A model generated the notes under the pieces. It saw only the letters and a program-made list of their open reading frames with translations. It made no database searches and was not told the origin of the DNA. From Neelides folsomi (Eukaryota; Arthropoda; Collembola; Neelipleona; Neelidae): a stretch of DNA of 64,000 bases. The translations under genes were made by a program, and so were the position numbers. Positions 1-12,600 of this stretch are shown piece by piece; position 1 is the first letter of the stretch; every line of letters starts with the position of its first letter. The stretch covers positions 124,001-188,000 of the forward strand of contig JAQGBZ010000086.1 in the NCBI GenBank assembly GCA_034687125.1, read 5' to 3'.

Positions 1-366
1 ATATCAAATGATGAAACAGAGCAAGAAAAGGGTTTAAACAGGTTTTTCAATTAATTGGAAGCAATTTTTAATTCATTTTTCCCCAGGTTTTTCAATAATT
101 AAAGGCCCTTGGTCTTCTTACGGTTTTCCGATGTCTCGATTCGCTCGATCTTTGTAAAGTTCAATGGGGAGGAAGACTGGTTATGTAGACAAAGGAGAGC
201 CAATTAATTCCTCTTTTAATATTAAACTCCCTCACGAGATCAATCCACACGAACGTTTTTATCTCCGACGGTCTCAAGAGGAGGAAAAAGAAGATGGGGA
301 AATAATTAATTAAAACAAACCCCTCACCTTACAAAACAAATAAAATTCCAACCTTTTTTCAAATAA

Positions 367-458
367 TCTAAAATTCGCAATTCTGTAAAGAAAATTCAAA
401 CTCGCAATTTCGCCAATAAAATTCAAATTCGCAATTTTGTGAATAAAATTCAAATTTT
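367..458. repeat. 27-bp tandem repeat, about 3.4 copies
   Basis: Copies start at 367, 394 and 421, with a partial copy from 448. The shared core reads attcaaattcgcaatt, followed by a variable tail ending in aataaa. Copies two and three differ at only a few positions and the first is more diverged. It is a local minisatellite, probably made by replication slippage. No coding capacity. Confidence 0.85.
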
Positions 459-1000
459 AAAAAAAATTGTGCTATCATCAACGAAATACCTTCTAAATAA
501 AATAAAAATGAATTAAAAGTATAAAATGAAATAAAAAATATTTTGTAAAAGGAGTTTATTAAATAAAGGGAGAGAAAGAAGGAAATAAATTTTTCTCCCT
601 AAAGGAAAAGTTGATTGAGCTTGGGATTTAATAATGGTCGGGGCTGAAGTTTCTTTTTTTTCATTTTGCGGGTTTTTGTGTAAAAAGGAGGGCGGGTGGA
701 TAATTGGGTCTTTATGATCTGGCGAGGTCTGGGATCTCTCGTCGGATCTTCCCATAAGTTACACTTATCTCCCATTATGAGATAAGGAGAACGTAAGCAG
801 GTTCTGCGGAGGCTCAAGGGAAACTCATTAATTAACTCCTTCCTATCTCACCCCGAAAGATAAAAACACATCTTTCCCACCGACCTCGTGACTCCCATCA
901 AAACAAACTTCCGCCTTTTGCCCCTGCCAAAGGTCAATTCGCTTCTATTCGCTTTACTCACAATAAAAACAAATTTCCCGCAAAAATTAAAAAATTTTAA

Positions 1001-1083
1001 TTACACTAAAATCTGCCAAATTGATAAAACCAGCTAAAAGTTTAAAACTTGCTAAAAAGTTTTATTACACTAAAATCTGCCAA
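1001..1083. repeat. 19-bp direct repeat, 64 bp apart
   Basis: The 19-mer ttacactaaaatctgccaa occurs exactly at 1001-1019 and 1065-1083. The intervening bases contain further related words (gctaaaa, aaaacttgctaaa), so the whole stretch looks like a decayed local duplication and not two separate insertions. Confidence 0.85.
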
Positions 1084-1599
1084 TATTGCCAAAACTTGCT
1101 AAATAGTTTAAACCAAACTAACTATTCAAACTATTATTAAATTAAACATTAATTACAAATTAATTTGTTTAATTTAACTCTATATAATTGTAATTAATTT
1201 TATTTTATTTGGTGATTAATTTTGTTAGATTTTAAAAATTTGGTTCGAATTTATCTGAAATTCTATTAAAAAAGATGAAAGAAATGAAAAAAAGGAAGTT
1301 AGATTTTATTTGAAATGCAGGGCGGACTTTTGCCACTCCGAGGCTTCTTCTCCGCTATTGCAAACCCAATTTCTCACGCACGGGTTGCGATGACCATTCC
1401 TGGGCTTTTAATCCATTACCCCCGAAGAACCCTGAATTCGGAGGGAAAATCAGATGGTCAGCGGGAAGTTTTGTTCACTCCAAACACGCTCTCGCTTTCT
1501 CCCGCCACTCAATCAATAAATAATAACCAATTTTTGCTCTTCACATCCTCCGACTTCACCCGCTTTAATTCAAACTATAAACTGTCTCTAGTTTAAAAA

Positions 1600-1677
1600 C
1601 ATCTCCATTTTAACCCTTTTAATCATTTTAACCATTTTCTCCATTTTAATCATTTTTTACCATTTTCCCCATTTTAA
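1600..1677. repeat. ccattttaa degenerate tandem repeat
   Basis: The word cattttaa recurs about six times at intervals of roughly 11-14 bp, with C- or T-rich spacers. It sits in a C-rich, G-free part of the + strand. A simple slippage array; no function is visible. Confidence 0.7.
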
Positions 1678-4333
1678 GAATTTTCAATCAAGTTTAATTA
1701 CTTTAAATCAATTTAAACAATTTCCTCATTTTTCCAATCCAATTACCATAAAATTCTTATATTATTCTCCTCCAAACTTTGTGTTAAAACGCATGTAATA
1801 AAAAGGAACGTAAATGTGAGTTAATTGGTAATTTAACCCTTTTACTCCACGCTTAATATAAAATGGGTCTTCCACGTGTGCGGTGTGTTTGAACTTCCTG
1901 TAAATATGCTTAAAACATTAGCTAACATTTTACATACCTAGGTATATCAATACTCCTGTTAAATATTGCGATATACTACTACTGTATTTACTATTATATT
2001 TACATTTAGTAGACCTATACTGTGTTATATTATATTTGGTTAAAATATTCCTCCAATGTATTTCTCATATGCACATGGTGTATTTTACATATGATGTACT
2101 ATATTTTACATATTGCGAACGTATTACATATATTGTGAATATATCTCATATGGTGAATGTTGAATCGGTACAAGATTGAGTTTTTACTGATCAGTGAATT
2201 CCCTTTGAGCGTTTAATGAACGTCGTTGAACTCTGCGGAAATTGAAATACAAAGTTTAGAGCCACTTAAAATCCTCGAACTTCCCTCGCATAAATCAAAC
2301 TTCCCTCCTTCGGAATACTCAAAATGTGGAGAAGGCGCGGGAGATGACAAAAGTTATGAGTTTACATCTTTTCAAATGTACGTAAACAGCCCAGTTTGAG
2401 TTTTTGAGTTGTTGGGACGTAAAGAAGCTGGGCGGGGAAATCTCTGAACTAAATCAGTTCCCATATTGAATCATACCACGATAGCTTTCAAGATCATTTC
2501 CAGTCAAGTAATCATAAAAAAGTCAATAGGTATGATAGTAAAAGATCCTTCCAGGTTTCAAAAAACTATTAAAAAATTGGATAAAAATCACATTAAAAAG
2601 TTTGTTTCCTCATAAGAAAGAGTTTTTTTATCAGTGGAGGAGGAAGATTGAATTTTTTATTCATTCATTCCCCATTCATATTTCTTTGGAGGAGTTGGGC
2701 GGAAGTGGAGAAGTTTTTATGATCAATGAAATGAGAATCAAAAAGTAGTTTGTAACGTCGCCCTTTTTCTTTCTCCCCTTTTTCCACACGCCTTAATCCT
2801 CTCGAGAAAGTGGGAAAAGTGAAGGGGCAGAATCCACAAGTAAATCCTTATGAAACCAATCATAAAATAATATCAAAAACTTATCTTCAGAAAAAAACTA
2901 AAACTTCATCTCTCTTTGTGGAAAGGAAATTGGGAGCGAAACACAAAAAATTTAAAACTACCCGGGAAAATATAAAAAACAGGGAAAAAACGGACTAAAC
3001 GGATTGAAGTACAAAATTTAATTTTCACTTTCATTTTTGCATTTTTCATTTTATATTAACTAAAAATCTTTATATATAAAATCGAGCAAGTTTTATATAA
3101 AATCGGGTAAATATAAAGTTATATTCAAAGTCATATTTAACGTTTAAATTTTAAATTGAATCATTTAAGTTCATTTCCTCAATCCGATGTGAAAGTGAAA
3201 GTGTTAAAGGTTAATTTATTTTTTTCCCAATATTTTAAACTCGATTTTGAGAGGCATCGATCTTTGAAGCGCGTGGTTTAATATCTCTTCTTCGAATTGA
3301 ACCCTCCGCCCATTGTGTTTGTTTTTGAGAAATCGGGTCTGAAGGGTGAGTTGACTTTTCTCAATTTGTTTCCTCCAAATCGTCTTCCATTTATTATTGA
3401 AAGAAATCTTCAGTTCCTTTGATTTCTTTCTCTTCCTAGGATGCGGTAGAGTTGTTACATAAATGGCGGAGTCATAAAGGAACATTCCTTCAACAGCCAC
3501 TCAAACATTTCGCCGCTGGTTTTTCTCATCATTTTTCCTCCACTCAACTTGGGCCGACGGATTAGAAATGACAAAAGGAAGGGAAATAATGCCCCTGATT
3601 TACGATCCCCCCTACCTTCATGGCCCTAAGACACGAAACACACTGCCCCCTTCACAATACATATTCTGCTATATTCAAAAACCCTAAAAACACTTCATGG
3701 ATTTCACAAACCACAAAAACACATGAGGTCTTTAACTACACATACCAATTTATTAAACTGTATTAAGCCCCAATATAAACCCATATAATGAATTTATTCA
3801 ACATGCATTCCTTATCATACTTGATATCATATAACATTTATAAGGAGCATTTATATTATATATAAAAATGCATTTCCCGCTATTAGACCAAATTTAACAA
3901 CTTCGTATGATGGTTATAAATTGGAGTTTTTTTTGAATAAGAGTAAAGTGAAAGTAAGAGCTTTTGGGAATGAATGAATTACATTTATAGAAATAGTTTC
4001 ACTTGTTTCACACATGAAGGCTTTAAATATAAAATTGTATTTACTGCCCTATATAATAAAGATATATTTGTTGGTATATGTATGGTATACTTATATAACT
4101 AAGTATGTATAACAGTATTATTACATTGTTGTTTTACATTGTTTTGAAACATTTTTTATAGGAAGAAAACATTTGGGTATTTATGTTGTAAATGGAGGAA
4201 TTAGAAGTTCACCACGGTTCCATATTTATTGCAAAAAACGGGGAATGACCAAATTACTTCCGATCCCAATTAAGCTCACAACAAATCTCCTTCCCTAACC
4301 ATTTACCCTTAAATGACAAAATCAAAATGTCAA

Positions 4334-4507
4334 CATCATTTAAACATTATTTACCACATTAAGATAATCATCATTTAAACATTATTTACTACATTAAGAT
4401 AATCATCATTTAAACATTATTTACCACATTAAGATAATTATCATTTAAACATTATTTACCACATAAGATAATCATCATTTAAACTTTATTTTATAACTAA
4501 AGATTAT
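4334..4507. repeat. 35-bp minisatellite, five copies
   Basis: Copies start at 4334, 4369, 4404, 4439 and 4473. The unit contains catcatttaaacattattt followed by accacattaagataat. The first four units are spaced exactly 35 bp apart and differ by single bases. The fourth has lost one base and the fifth is degenerate. Near identity of the first copies points to recent expansion. It lies between two AT islands and encodes nothing. Confidence 0.93.
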
Positions 4508-5734
4508 CTACAAATATTTTAATAACAGCCATTTAAAAATAAAAAATAAAATAAATATTAAATTGATGGTTAAATAATATTAATAGCTTCATTTGTCTCA
4601 TTTGCAATTTAAATCCTGTGGTGAATCCAAACGTGATGAAATTAAAATGATAATAAATATATTGTAATGGTTCGTATGAAACGTAAGGAGATATTTCCTC
4701 GTCGGATCTCCCTCCCATTTTTTGTCCCTTGGCCGAGGCGGAACGAATGTTTAGAAATTTGATCTCTGGAGGAAGGCGACCATTGGGGTAAATGATAACA
4801 ACAATGGTGGATGGATTAAGTGACAATGGGCAAAGATGTCACGAAGAGTTGACAGGGGAGAAAGATGCCATGAGTTGTTGTGGTGTGAGATGTGAAGGAA
4901 AGATGATCTCACCTTCTCCCTACACAATGGGACTGCTAATGAGGAAGGAATTACAATCAACCCAAGATCAATTCTAATGAGGGGAGAAGATGAAACATCT
5001 CTCATGGAAAGACTCACAAGGTTTAGGGAATTTTATCTTTATGAGGACTATAACCAGAGTATTGTCACGTAATGGGGGGAAGATTCAAAGTCATCTATTT
5101 TAAATGCCTCCACCTGCCAAAATAGCTCCAATTTCAAATTCTCCCCTTGTGCGATGCCGGAACTTACAATACAATCATCATCGAGAAGATCGGAGCGTAA
5201 TAATAAATGAACATATACCACCACCAAATACACATCTTTCTATACACTATCATGTACCATATATATACCTACTGATACTGAATAAAATATTGTATACTGT
5301 ACAAAATACACTATAAAATACATTCCATATTTACTACAGAACAAGAATATGTTATGTTCATGTTAAGATATCTGAATGTTTATGTACTGATATATGGTAG
5401 ATATATCGATATATTTAATATATATCATTCCAATATCGCGAATCTTTCAATTTCCTCTTTCAATGTTCTCCTTACATTCCACAATATTATGTTAATTTGA
5501 TGAAACTGGTCGTTGTTGTAATTGTTAACGAACTCCGTCGTTTGCACATTCTCCATTTATTGTCGGGAAGGCATTGGATTCATTGAGCATTTGACCATTT
5601 GGGTTGTTGGGTTGTTCAATACACTCAAGCGGGATTCCTCCAAAGAGACCAAAAAGCTCGAATGTGAAGTCAATGAAAACTTCCCATGTTGAAAGCATTT
5701 CATTATGCATGAATGCCATTTAAAATGAGCTTTC

Positions 5735-5760
5735 CCCAGTTCTTGCTATTCAAGACTGGG
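5735..5760. other. Hairpin, 10 bp stem with one bulge
   Basis: CCCAG and TCTTG on the left pair with CAAGA and CTGGG on the right, around a five-base loop (ctatt). One unpaired T at 5740 bulges out. About ten stems of nine pairs are expected by chance in a window of this size and composition, so this one is noted and not interpreted. Confidence 0.5.
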
Positions 5761-8084
5761 AATTGAAACAAGTTGAAATGTTATGACGAAGGGCATTAAA
5801 CATTCAACGCCTGTAGATGGGCCAATTTCCTCAAAGGTGGACATTAATAGTGGCAATTACCTCCAAGACGTCACAATACCTCTTTTGTATTTATAACAGT
5901 TATCATATATTTTATATAAACTTATACAACCTTACATCAAACAACTTATATAATACTCAAAACTAATAAGCAAAAGTTACATATAATATCAACTTGATAT
6001 TATCATATACCTAGTATATTAAATACAGGTATGTATACCATATACTTATAACATATGGTAATATGGAAATTCATCAACCAATATGATATTCACTGAATAT
6101 TACTCATAATAAAGTGAAGAATTTGAAGTTTTTGGTTCGTGTTTTGTGGGTCATTATATATTACTCCTCATTTAAAATTGATAAGGAAATGGGGGTTAAA
6201 TTAGCTCCTCTTAAGGTCCTCACACACTTCCGACACTCCCTCGCCCTCGCCCGCTTGACACTCCCTTCAAAATTTCCGCTATCAAAAAGTGGTATCACAA
6301 TCAAGAGGTTCTTAAAGAACAATTTAATTCCGCCTCATCTCATCACTCGACACGAAGTCCTTTGCGACATCGCGTGACTTAAACAAAACTTGAACGCTCC
6401 CAAAAATTTCCTTTCTTATCGTTAGAAAGGAAAATTAAGAAAATTCCTTTTATTTGCTTTCTTCATTATAACACATTTCACATACACCTATCCATACCTA
6501 TATAAAAATATATTGCTAACTTATATTATGTAATTATTAGGTAAGTTATATAAGTACAGTACAGATACCTTTGGAATACTATTTAAGTATATAGTGCTTA
6601 TATAACTATTTTTATTATTATATGGGAAATGTCTCAGTCAATGAGAATAATTTGTGTGAGTTTGTGACCATTTCCTTAATGAGAAAAAGAGAATCAAAGT
6701 TATTATGTAAAGATTAATGTGGAGGGGAATTGAAATGTTGGCGGGGTCGGTTGGGTTGTTTTACAAATCTATCAGTAATGCACGCGGAGCTGTCAAGAAT
6801 AATGGGTTCATCAATAATACACTCCTCAAATGTCAATCTCAAGAAGGACTCATCCCCCTCCCTTTCAAAATGTTATTTTCAAAATGTATTTTCACAATGT
6901 TCACAATGTTGGCCAAATCCTCCAATTGAAAGCCATGGGACTGGAGTGAGAATCAAATTTGGTTGAGGCCAAGAATGAGGAAAATACCCAAAACTTCCCA
7001 TCTAAACTGAGCATTGAAGGGGAAAGAAGTTTGATAGGTAAAGCCATTAGGAAAATGAAACTCCAACTTTTACCTAGAAATCCATACAAAATCCATATTG
7101 TATTCGAATATATGCAGAAAGACCTCCAATCCAACTAACACCAAATATTGGCCATATGGACATAATTTGAGCCAAATCCCACACCGATGAATCGGACAAA
7201 GTAATCGATACAAGATCCAAACAATACGATAACCCAAATACAATATACCTAATAATAAAATAGATACATATTGGAATAGTATATTTTATGATAGTCGATA
7301 TATTGTCAATATTGTAGATTTATTATATATTTGCAAATATTTGAAATATTGGTAAATGTATAACAAATATATTTATGACAATTGTAACAAAATCAGGCAA
7401 ATAAAACATTATGGTATTTGTATTATTTATTTTATTTCCAATTGTAACCAAATATTGACAATTTTCCAATGTTCATTTAAGGCTTTAACTTACAAGGAAG
7501 GATTTTTCTTTCTATTTTGACTTTTGGCTTTTCCCTCCTAAAGTGAAGGGAGAAAAATGTGTTTTAAAAATAACAAGAGTGTCGGATTGTCATTGTGAGC
7601 ACATGGGGTCAAGTCAAACAAACGGAGGAATTCATCTCCGGTGAACTTCAGTCCGGACATGTGGACTTGAAATTGGATCCGGACTCTCCCCCTTTTCCAT
7701 CATTACCAGAAGGAGATTTCCCCATTTCATTTCCATATGGGAAAAGACAGCCCTCGGCAAACTCAAACCAAATACATCCCAAATCGAATCGGAAAGCACA
7801 CTCAAATTGCTCTCGTTTATCCTCCCATTATTCCCATCCTAAACTCAAACCCAAAACTCTTGCAAAACTTGAATTACACTCCAAGACTCAAACTCACTTT
7901 CAGACGTGAAAAATCCCCGGCTGAATTTCAAGGCTAACGCTTTTACAAAATCACAACTTAACTTTTCCCCCCACAAAAAATGATGGCCAAAAAAGTGAAT
8001 ACAAGAAGGAAGATGATTGGCAAAATGCACATGCACCGAATTTGAAATTTACTACAATTTCAATTTTTTTCTCAATGTCGATCA

Positions 8085-8210
8085 TATTGCTCAATACATA
8101 ATAATATATCCTAAGTATCAATATATTCAAAGTGTCAATATATCCTATGAATAATATATGCCAATATCTTAGATGCCAATAGTTGTAAATATATTTGCAT
8201 TGGATATTCC
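8085..8210. repeat. AT island with skew flip
   Basis: A run of atatat, caatatat and gtatcaat words. The 60 bases at 7921-7980 hold 17 C and 4 G, and those at 8221-8280 hold 18 G and 6 C. The strand bias therefore inverts across the island. What the island does is unknown; an initiation zone for replication or divergent transcription would give this sign of skew, but that is inference. Confidence 0.6.
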
Positions 8211-8520
8211 ACCTTGAATATAAAAAATGTTTAATGGGATGTTTTTGTGTTTATCGGAGCGGGGGAATCGTCTCGGATCTCATTAGTTTGTCCAATGGTG
8301 AAGGAAAGTGTTCTCATCTTTAAGGGCGTGAAGCCACAATGATGATTCGCTTCACAAGTAACACAATAATGGGATGAAAGGGGGATCGAAGGAAAATGCA
8401 GGATCTGTCCCCCAATTGAAACATCAGGGAAGGAGGGGAATTCTGCGGCGGAATTCGGATACATCCCGATACACTCAAATTATACCAGAATACTCATCCC
8501 TACTAAATTTCATATAAGAA

Positions 8521-8724
8521 CATCCCGGGTATTCCAACCCGGGTATTTCAACCCGGGTATTCTATCCAAATACTATCCATGTACTATCTTTTCACAATAT
8601 CTTCACTTCATATCTTCACTCGAGTATTAATTTCTACTTGGATATTCCAGAGTATTCCTAGTATTACTATTCTGATATTCCTACCCGGGTATTCTTACCC
8701 GAGTATTTCTACCCGGGTCTTTCT
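8521..8724. repeat. 14-bp CCCGGG minisatellite
   Basis: cccgggtatt units start at 8524, 8538 and 8552, then at 8684, 8698 and 8712, each triplet with an exact 14-bp period. The 8698 copy reads cccgagtatt. The 120 bp between the triplets hold degenerate copies (cgagtatt, ggatattcc, agtattcct), so the whole stretch is probably one array that has decayed in the middle. The core tacccgggta is itself a 10-bp palindrome. Confidence 0.88.
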
Positions 8725-10330
8725 AATGGAATGTAATACAAGGCTTGTTTGGAATGAACACAATGAACTTGGTCCTCATCCTAAGGACTTGCCGGGCAAT
8801 AAGAGTGAGTTCAGCCCGTGGTCGAATACACAATATCCCCATTACAAATGAGATTTAATAGGAGTTTGTGGGGGGAGGAAGGAAAAGCCCAAGCATTGAC
8901 ACGACATTTACATCACATTACACTTTCCTACTACGAGGAGGAAAACTCTGGTCCTAATCTCTACGCCTTCCCCAAAACGACGGCCAGAGAATAGAAATCC
9001 AAGTTTAATGCAAAGGAACTCTCAATTCCATATTCTACCAATTCCATTCATCCCAAAAGCTCTGAATTCCATATTCGCTGAAAATAATATACTCGGAAAA
9101 CTATACCCCGAAATCCTCAATTTCATATACTCCGAAAAACCGAATTTCAGATTCTCTCAATTTACCATTGGATTATATGGAATATATTGAATATATGGAG
9201 TATATGGAATATATTCTTAATGTTGAGTCAATATATGAACGGAGGATTAGGAACTTGAATTGAACCGCCCATGTGATAGTTTTTGGATGGAGTCAAATGG
9301 GGGAATCATTTTGAACATTGGGAAGTCTGGTAAAGGGAACGTTCATTAAAAACGCCACCCCACCGGCAATCCTCCGAATGTTGGAAAGATATGAAGGAAA
9401 TCGGGGAGTTCTTTCTTCCGAGTCAATGGAGTGAGCGAAGGCCCGCGCAGAACGACGGTTCTCTCACATTATTACATTTAATGCACATCTCCACATCTTC
9501 CTCAATTTCCAGCTTCCTTCGCCGGCCCTTAATGGACCCCATTCACAATCATTTGGCCAAAGACTCAATAAATAGAAATTCTCAATGGGAGACTCAAAAT
9601 AATTCTAAAGACCTTCCCCTTTGTCCCCAAACGGAAGGAACCCCAAATTTGTCATGTAATTCAATTTCCAATAAGGAAAATTCCTTCCTTTTTTCCTCTT
9701 TCGCTTTTATTCCTCTTTTCTCCATTAAACTTCGTATAAAAACCATTTTTGAAATTTTCTTTTGACTACGCTCTTTCTGTATAAGACCTATGCTATTAAA
9801 CCCAATTTTAATTATTCTTGAAACTTGTCAAAAATACAATTTAAATGTTTTACCACAAAAGAGAATTGGAACCTACAATTTAATTTAGTTTATAATTATA
9901 ATTAAAGTTAATATAAAATAAACTGAAAGGTGTCAATAATTAAAATTCCTCCATTTTTCAAAATTCCTTCATTTCACGAATTTGACGCTTAATGAAGAAT
10001 CGAATGGATTTGAAAAGAAAATCTATAAATCGGAGTTCTTATAACATTTGTTAGTAAACTCCCATAGAAAGTTCCTATTAAATGGTTTCAAGAACTCTTT
10101 CCATTTGGATAGTTTAGATATGCTTTTAACTACAGAACATAACATACATAGGTTATACATACATGGGTATAGATATATATAGTATAGTATATTGGATATA
10201 GAGGATGAATGTCCGAAAAGAGTTGAGCGGACTTTTCATTTATTGGATTGCCTCGACGTCAAAAGTTCCCAAACACCTGGAAAAGAAAGAATTTCTCTTG
10301 TGACTCACTATTCAAATGAACTTTCCTTCA

Positions 10331-10540
10331 ATTCCTTCAACTCAAGAAATCCAATGGAGGAATCCAATTGAGGAATTGAACTGGAGAAATCGGACTGAAG
10401 AAATCCAACTCTAGAAATTCAACTCAAGAAATTTAACTGGAGAAATCCAATGGAAAACTCTCATGGAGAAATGTAAGAGAGAAATGTAAGAGAGAAATAG
10501 AGAAATGTAAAGAGAGGAATTGTAAGAGAGAAATAGAGAA
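10331..10540. repeat. Degenerate gaaatccaa / agagagaaat array
   Basis: The left part repeats agaaatccaactg-like units of about 15-16 bp. From about 10460 it passes into gtaagagagaaat units of about 13 bp. The + strand is purine-rich and almost free of C in the right part. The minus-strand frame over it (10433-10636) only reflects the repeat: its translation is leucine- and phenylalanine-rich with recurring FSISLL. Confidence 0.75.
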
Positions 10541-12572
10541 ATGGATAAACTCCAAAGGCACAACTCGTAGTATTGAGATTATTGGGGAAAGTGGAAAAGG
10601 TCGAAGGACGACCGAGATATTTCCCTTCCACTTCAATGATTTAACTCACCTTGTCCCTTTGTTAAAATCCGTTCCGTTTCCCAATAAATCCCTTGGCTCT
10701 CCATTCCTTCCCCAACCTCCTTCCGATAAGAGAAGATTAAGGACAGTTCCGGATAAAAAATACTTTAAAATTCTCTCCAACTCCACATCCATCTCCCTAC
10801 TTAGCCCCCTTTTACTTTTCCTCCACTTTACTCCAAAAAAGGGGGAATGCCCTTAATAAAGTAAATAGACTCCCGAAAGTACCATTACATACAAATACAT
10901 ATACCATACATATACCAAAACATTGGTACTCAAATAATACTCCTAACTACACTTTACAATATAGGGTTTACAGTCAATATATGTAGTATAGTAAATAAGT
11001 ACTATAAATATAGACAACTCAAATACCATAATGAAATACTTATATTATATTAATCTAAAGTGTTCTATTTCTATTTTCGCTATTTTGTATATGTTATACA
11101 AAATAGGGAAAAGTAGTATCAATATATTTTATATAGTAAGATGGGTAATTTATGTATAATGATAGTTCTATAGCTATTTATATGTGAATCTCTTGTGCGT
11201 CGAACCTTCCCCGCCCTCACTCATTTTTTATGTTGTTCATTACGTCGCTGAGAAGTCAAAGAGTTTTTTGGAGGAAATATTAACTGAAGGGTGTAATGAG
11301 GTTAATACAAAAGTTCTCATTTGGCCCTTCACATAAACTCTTTAATACATGAGGTCTAATGGTAAATGAAAGTCTAAGATTTTTTGACTTACCCACACGG
11401 CCTTGTTAAAGAAGCTTTCCTTCCAAATGGCACTCGTTGAGCATAGGAGTTCCTCTGGGAAATCAACGACAGATGAATTCGACCTGCAAAGTCAAAAACC
11501 ACAATGTCAATACAACTACACCAAACACAACCACCTTAAACATTCGCCTTATGTATACACAATATATTAATACTAATATATTAATACTAAATACATAAAA
11601 ACTTGGAAAAAGAAATGTCCAGGTAAATTCTGTAATATTTATATTTTTATATCTCAGAATATCCTTTATAAAAAATTGCATATAATAAATATATTGCATA
11701 GATATAAATTAGGGAAAAGGTTCCACAAAAGAAAAGAAATTTCCAAGAGTTTTGAGAATTGAAGTTATTTGAGAAATATCATTTGTCAAAAATTGTTTCC
11801 CCTTGACATTTGTCGAGTTAAGTCAAGTTATCCAAAAGGTTTCTCATCGCCTTCCTTTTTAACCTCTTTCTTCCCCTTCCATTTCTCCCTGTTTAATGTT
11901 CACAAATCTCAGATTTTCAGACTGAGGCTCAAAGTCACATTGGGAAGTGGAATGTTGGGGGAAAATATTTTAATTTTCTTCAACTGACAGTCAAAGGGTC
12001 GAAGGGCTTAATGAACCTTTTCAAACCTCCTAATGAATCTTTCTATTAAACTTGGATTTATGAATTAATATGAAAAATGTTAAGAGCTTTTCCAACTTAA
12101 TGTCACTCAATTTACCAATTTAAATTATTCCAACCTTATAAATACCAAAACTATGATTTTAATATTTTTTAATTGATATCCATATATAAATATATTCAGA
12201 ACGAATTGCAAAACGTATCTGTATTTCTAAGTTAGATCGTAAGCTTAGATATTTTATTTTAGTCTTATTTTAATATAAAGATTTCGATGTATGAACAAAA
12301 GTTATTTTGAGGAATTTGAGCTTGAAAATAAAAGGAATTTTTTGTGGGTTATAAAAAGTAAATGAAAAGAGACATCCATCACTCATCCAAGGAAGAGAAA
12401 AAATTATGACATTTCCGCTGAAATCCAAACTTCCTTTTTAATCCAGTTTCATTACGAGTGGCGAGGGAAAGTTTTTGGTAATTCAAACTCTCAGCCTTCC
12501 CCCGTAAATAAAAAGAAAGGAACGAGAACGACGTGGGCAAATATGAACAGAGGTGGCAAAGGAAAAATCCAA

Positions 12573-12600
12573 CACTTTTCGCTCCATGGAGCAGAAAGTG
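12573..12600. other. 28-bp imperfect palindrome
   Basis: Centred on GCTCCATGGAGC (12581-12592), a perfect 12-bp palindrome. Beyond two weak positions the pairing continues outward through CACTTT on the left and AAAGTG on the right, so 12 of 14 pairs match. It could form a small cruciform or bind a dimeric protein. Chance alone gives several palindromes of comparable size in 64 kb. Confidence 0.5.

Larger units (their letters stand above)
1..4330. other. Non-coding block 1: repeats and first AT islands
   Basis: No gene is supported here; every open frame is under 100 codons and without recognisable domains. AT islands of TATA/CATAC/GTATG words lie at about 1915-2165, 3770-3880 and 4020-4140. 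Strand asymmetry is extreme in places: 541-720 holds 49 G against 13 C on the + strand, and 841-900 holds 24 C against 5 G. The first island is a weak example of the window-wide pattern, because its flanks are nearly balanced in G and C. The rest is low-complexity A+T sequence with short repeats, listed separately. Confidence 0.65.
4331..8080. other. Non-coding block 2
   Basis: No supported gene. AT islands lie at about 5210-5440, 5885-6110, 6470-6625 and 7205-7440. Between them G-rich and C-rich segments alternate on the + strand: 4741-4920 has 56 G to 23 C, 5101-5280 has 48 C to 20 G, and 6601-6780 has 43 G to 14 C. The right side of the 5210-5440 island is balanced, so it is an exception to the rule that G-rich DNA follows an island. 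A minus-strand frame at 5525-5719 has a balanced amino-acid composition but no recognisable domain. Confidence 0.65.
8081..12160. other. Non-coding block 3
   Basis: No supported gene. AT islands lie at about 8085-8210, 9165-9240, 10125-10205, 10885-11185 and 11545-11720. The long island at 10885-11185 shows the internal gradient typical of the window: its left part is rich in catac and accat words, its right part in gtat and tagg words. A CCCGGG minisatellite and a gaaatccaa array are listed separately. The frame at 9391-9765 has no recognisable features. Confidence 0.65.

Noticed and set aside
4334-4507. Evenly spaced repeat as a CRISPR array
   Set aside because: The 35-bp units are directly adjacent with no unique spacers; it is a tandem minisatellite.
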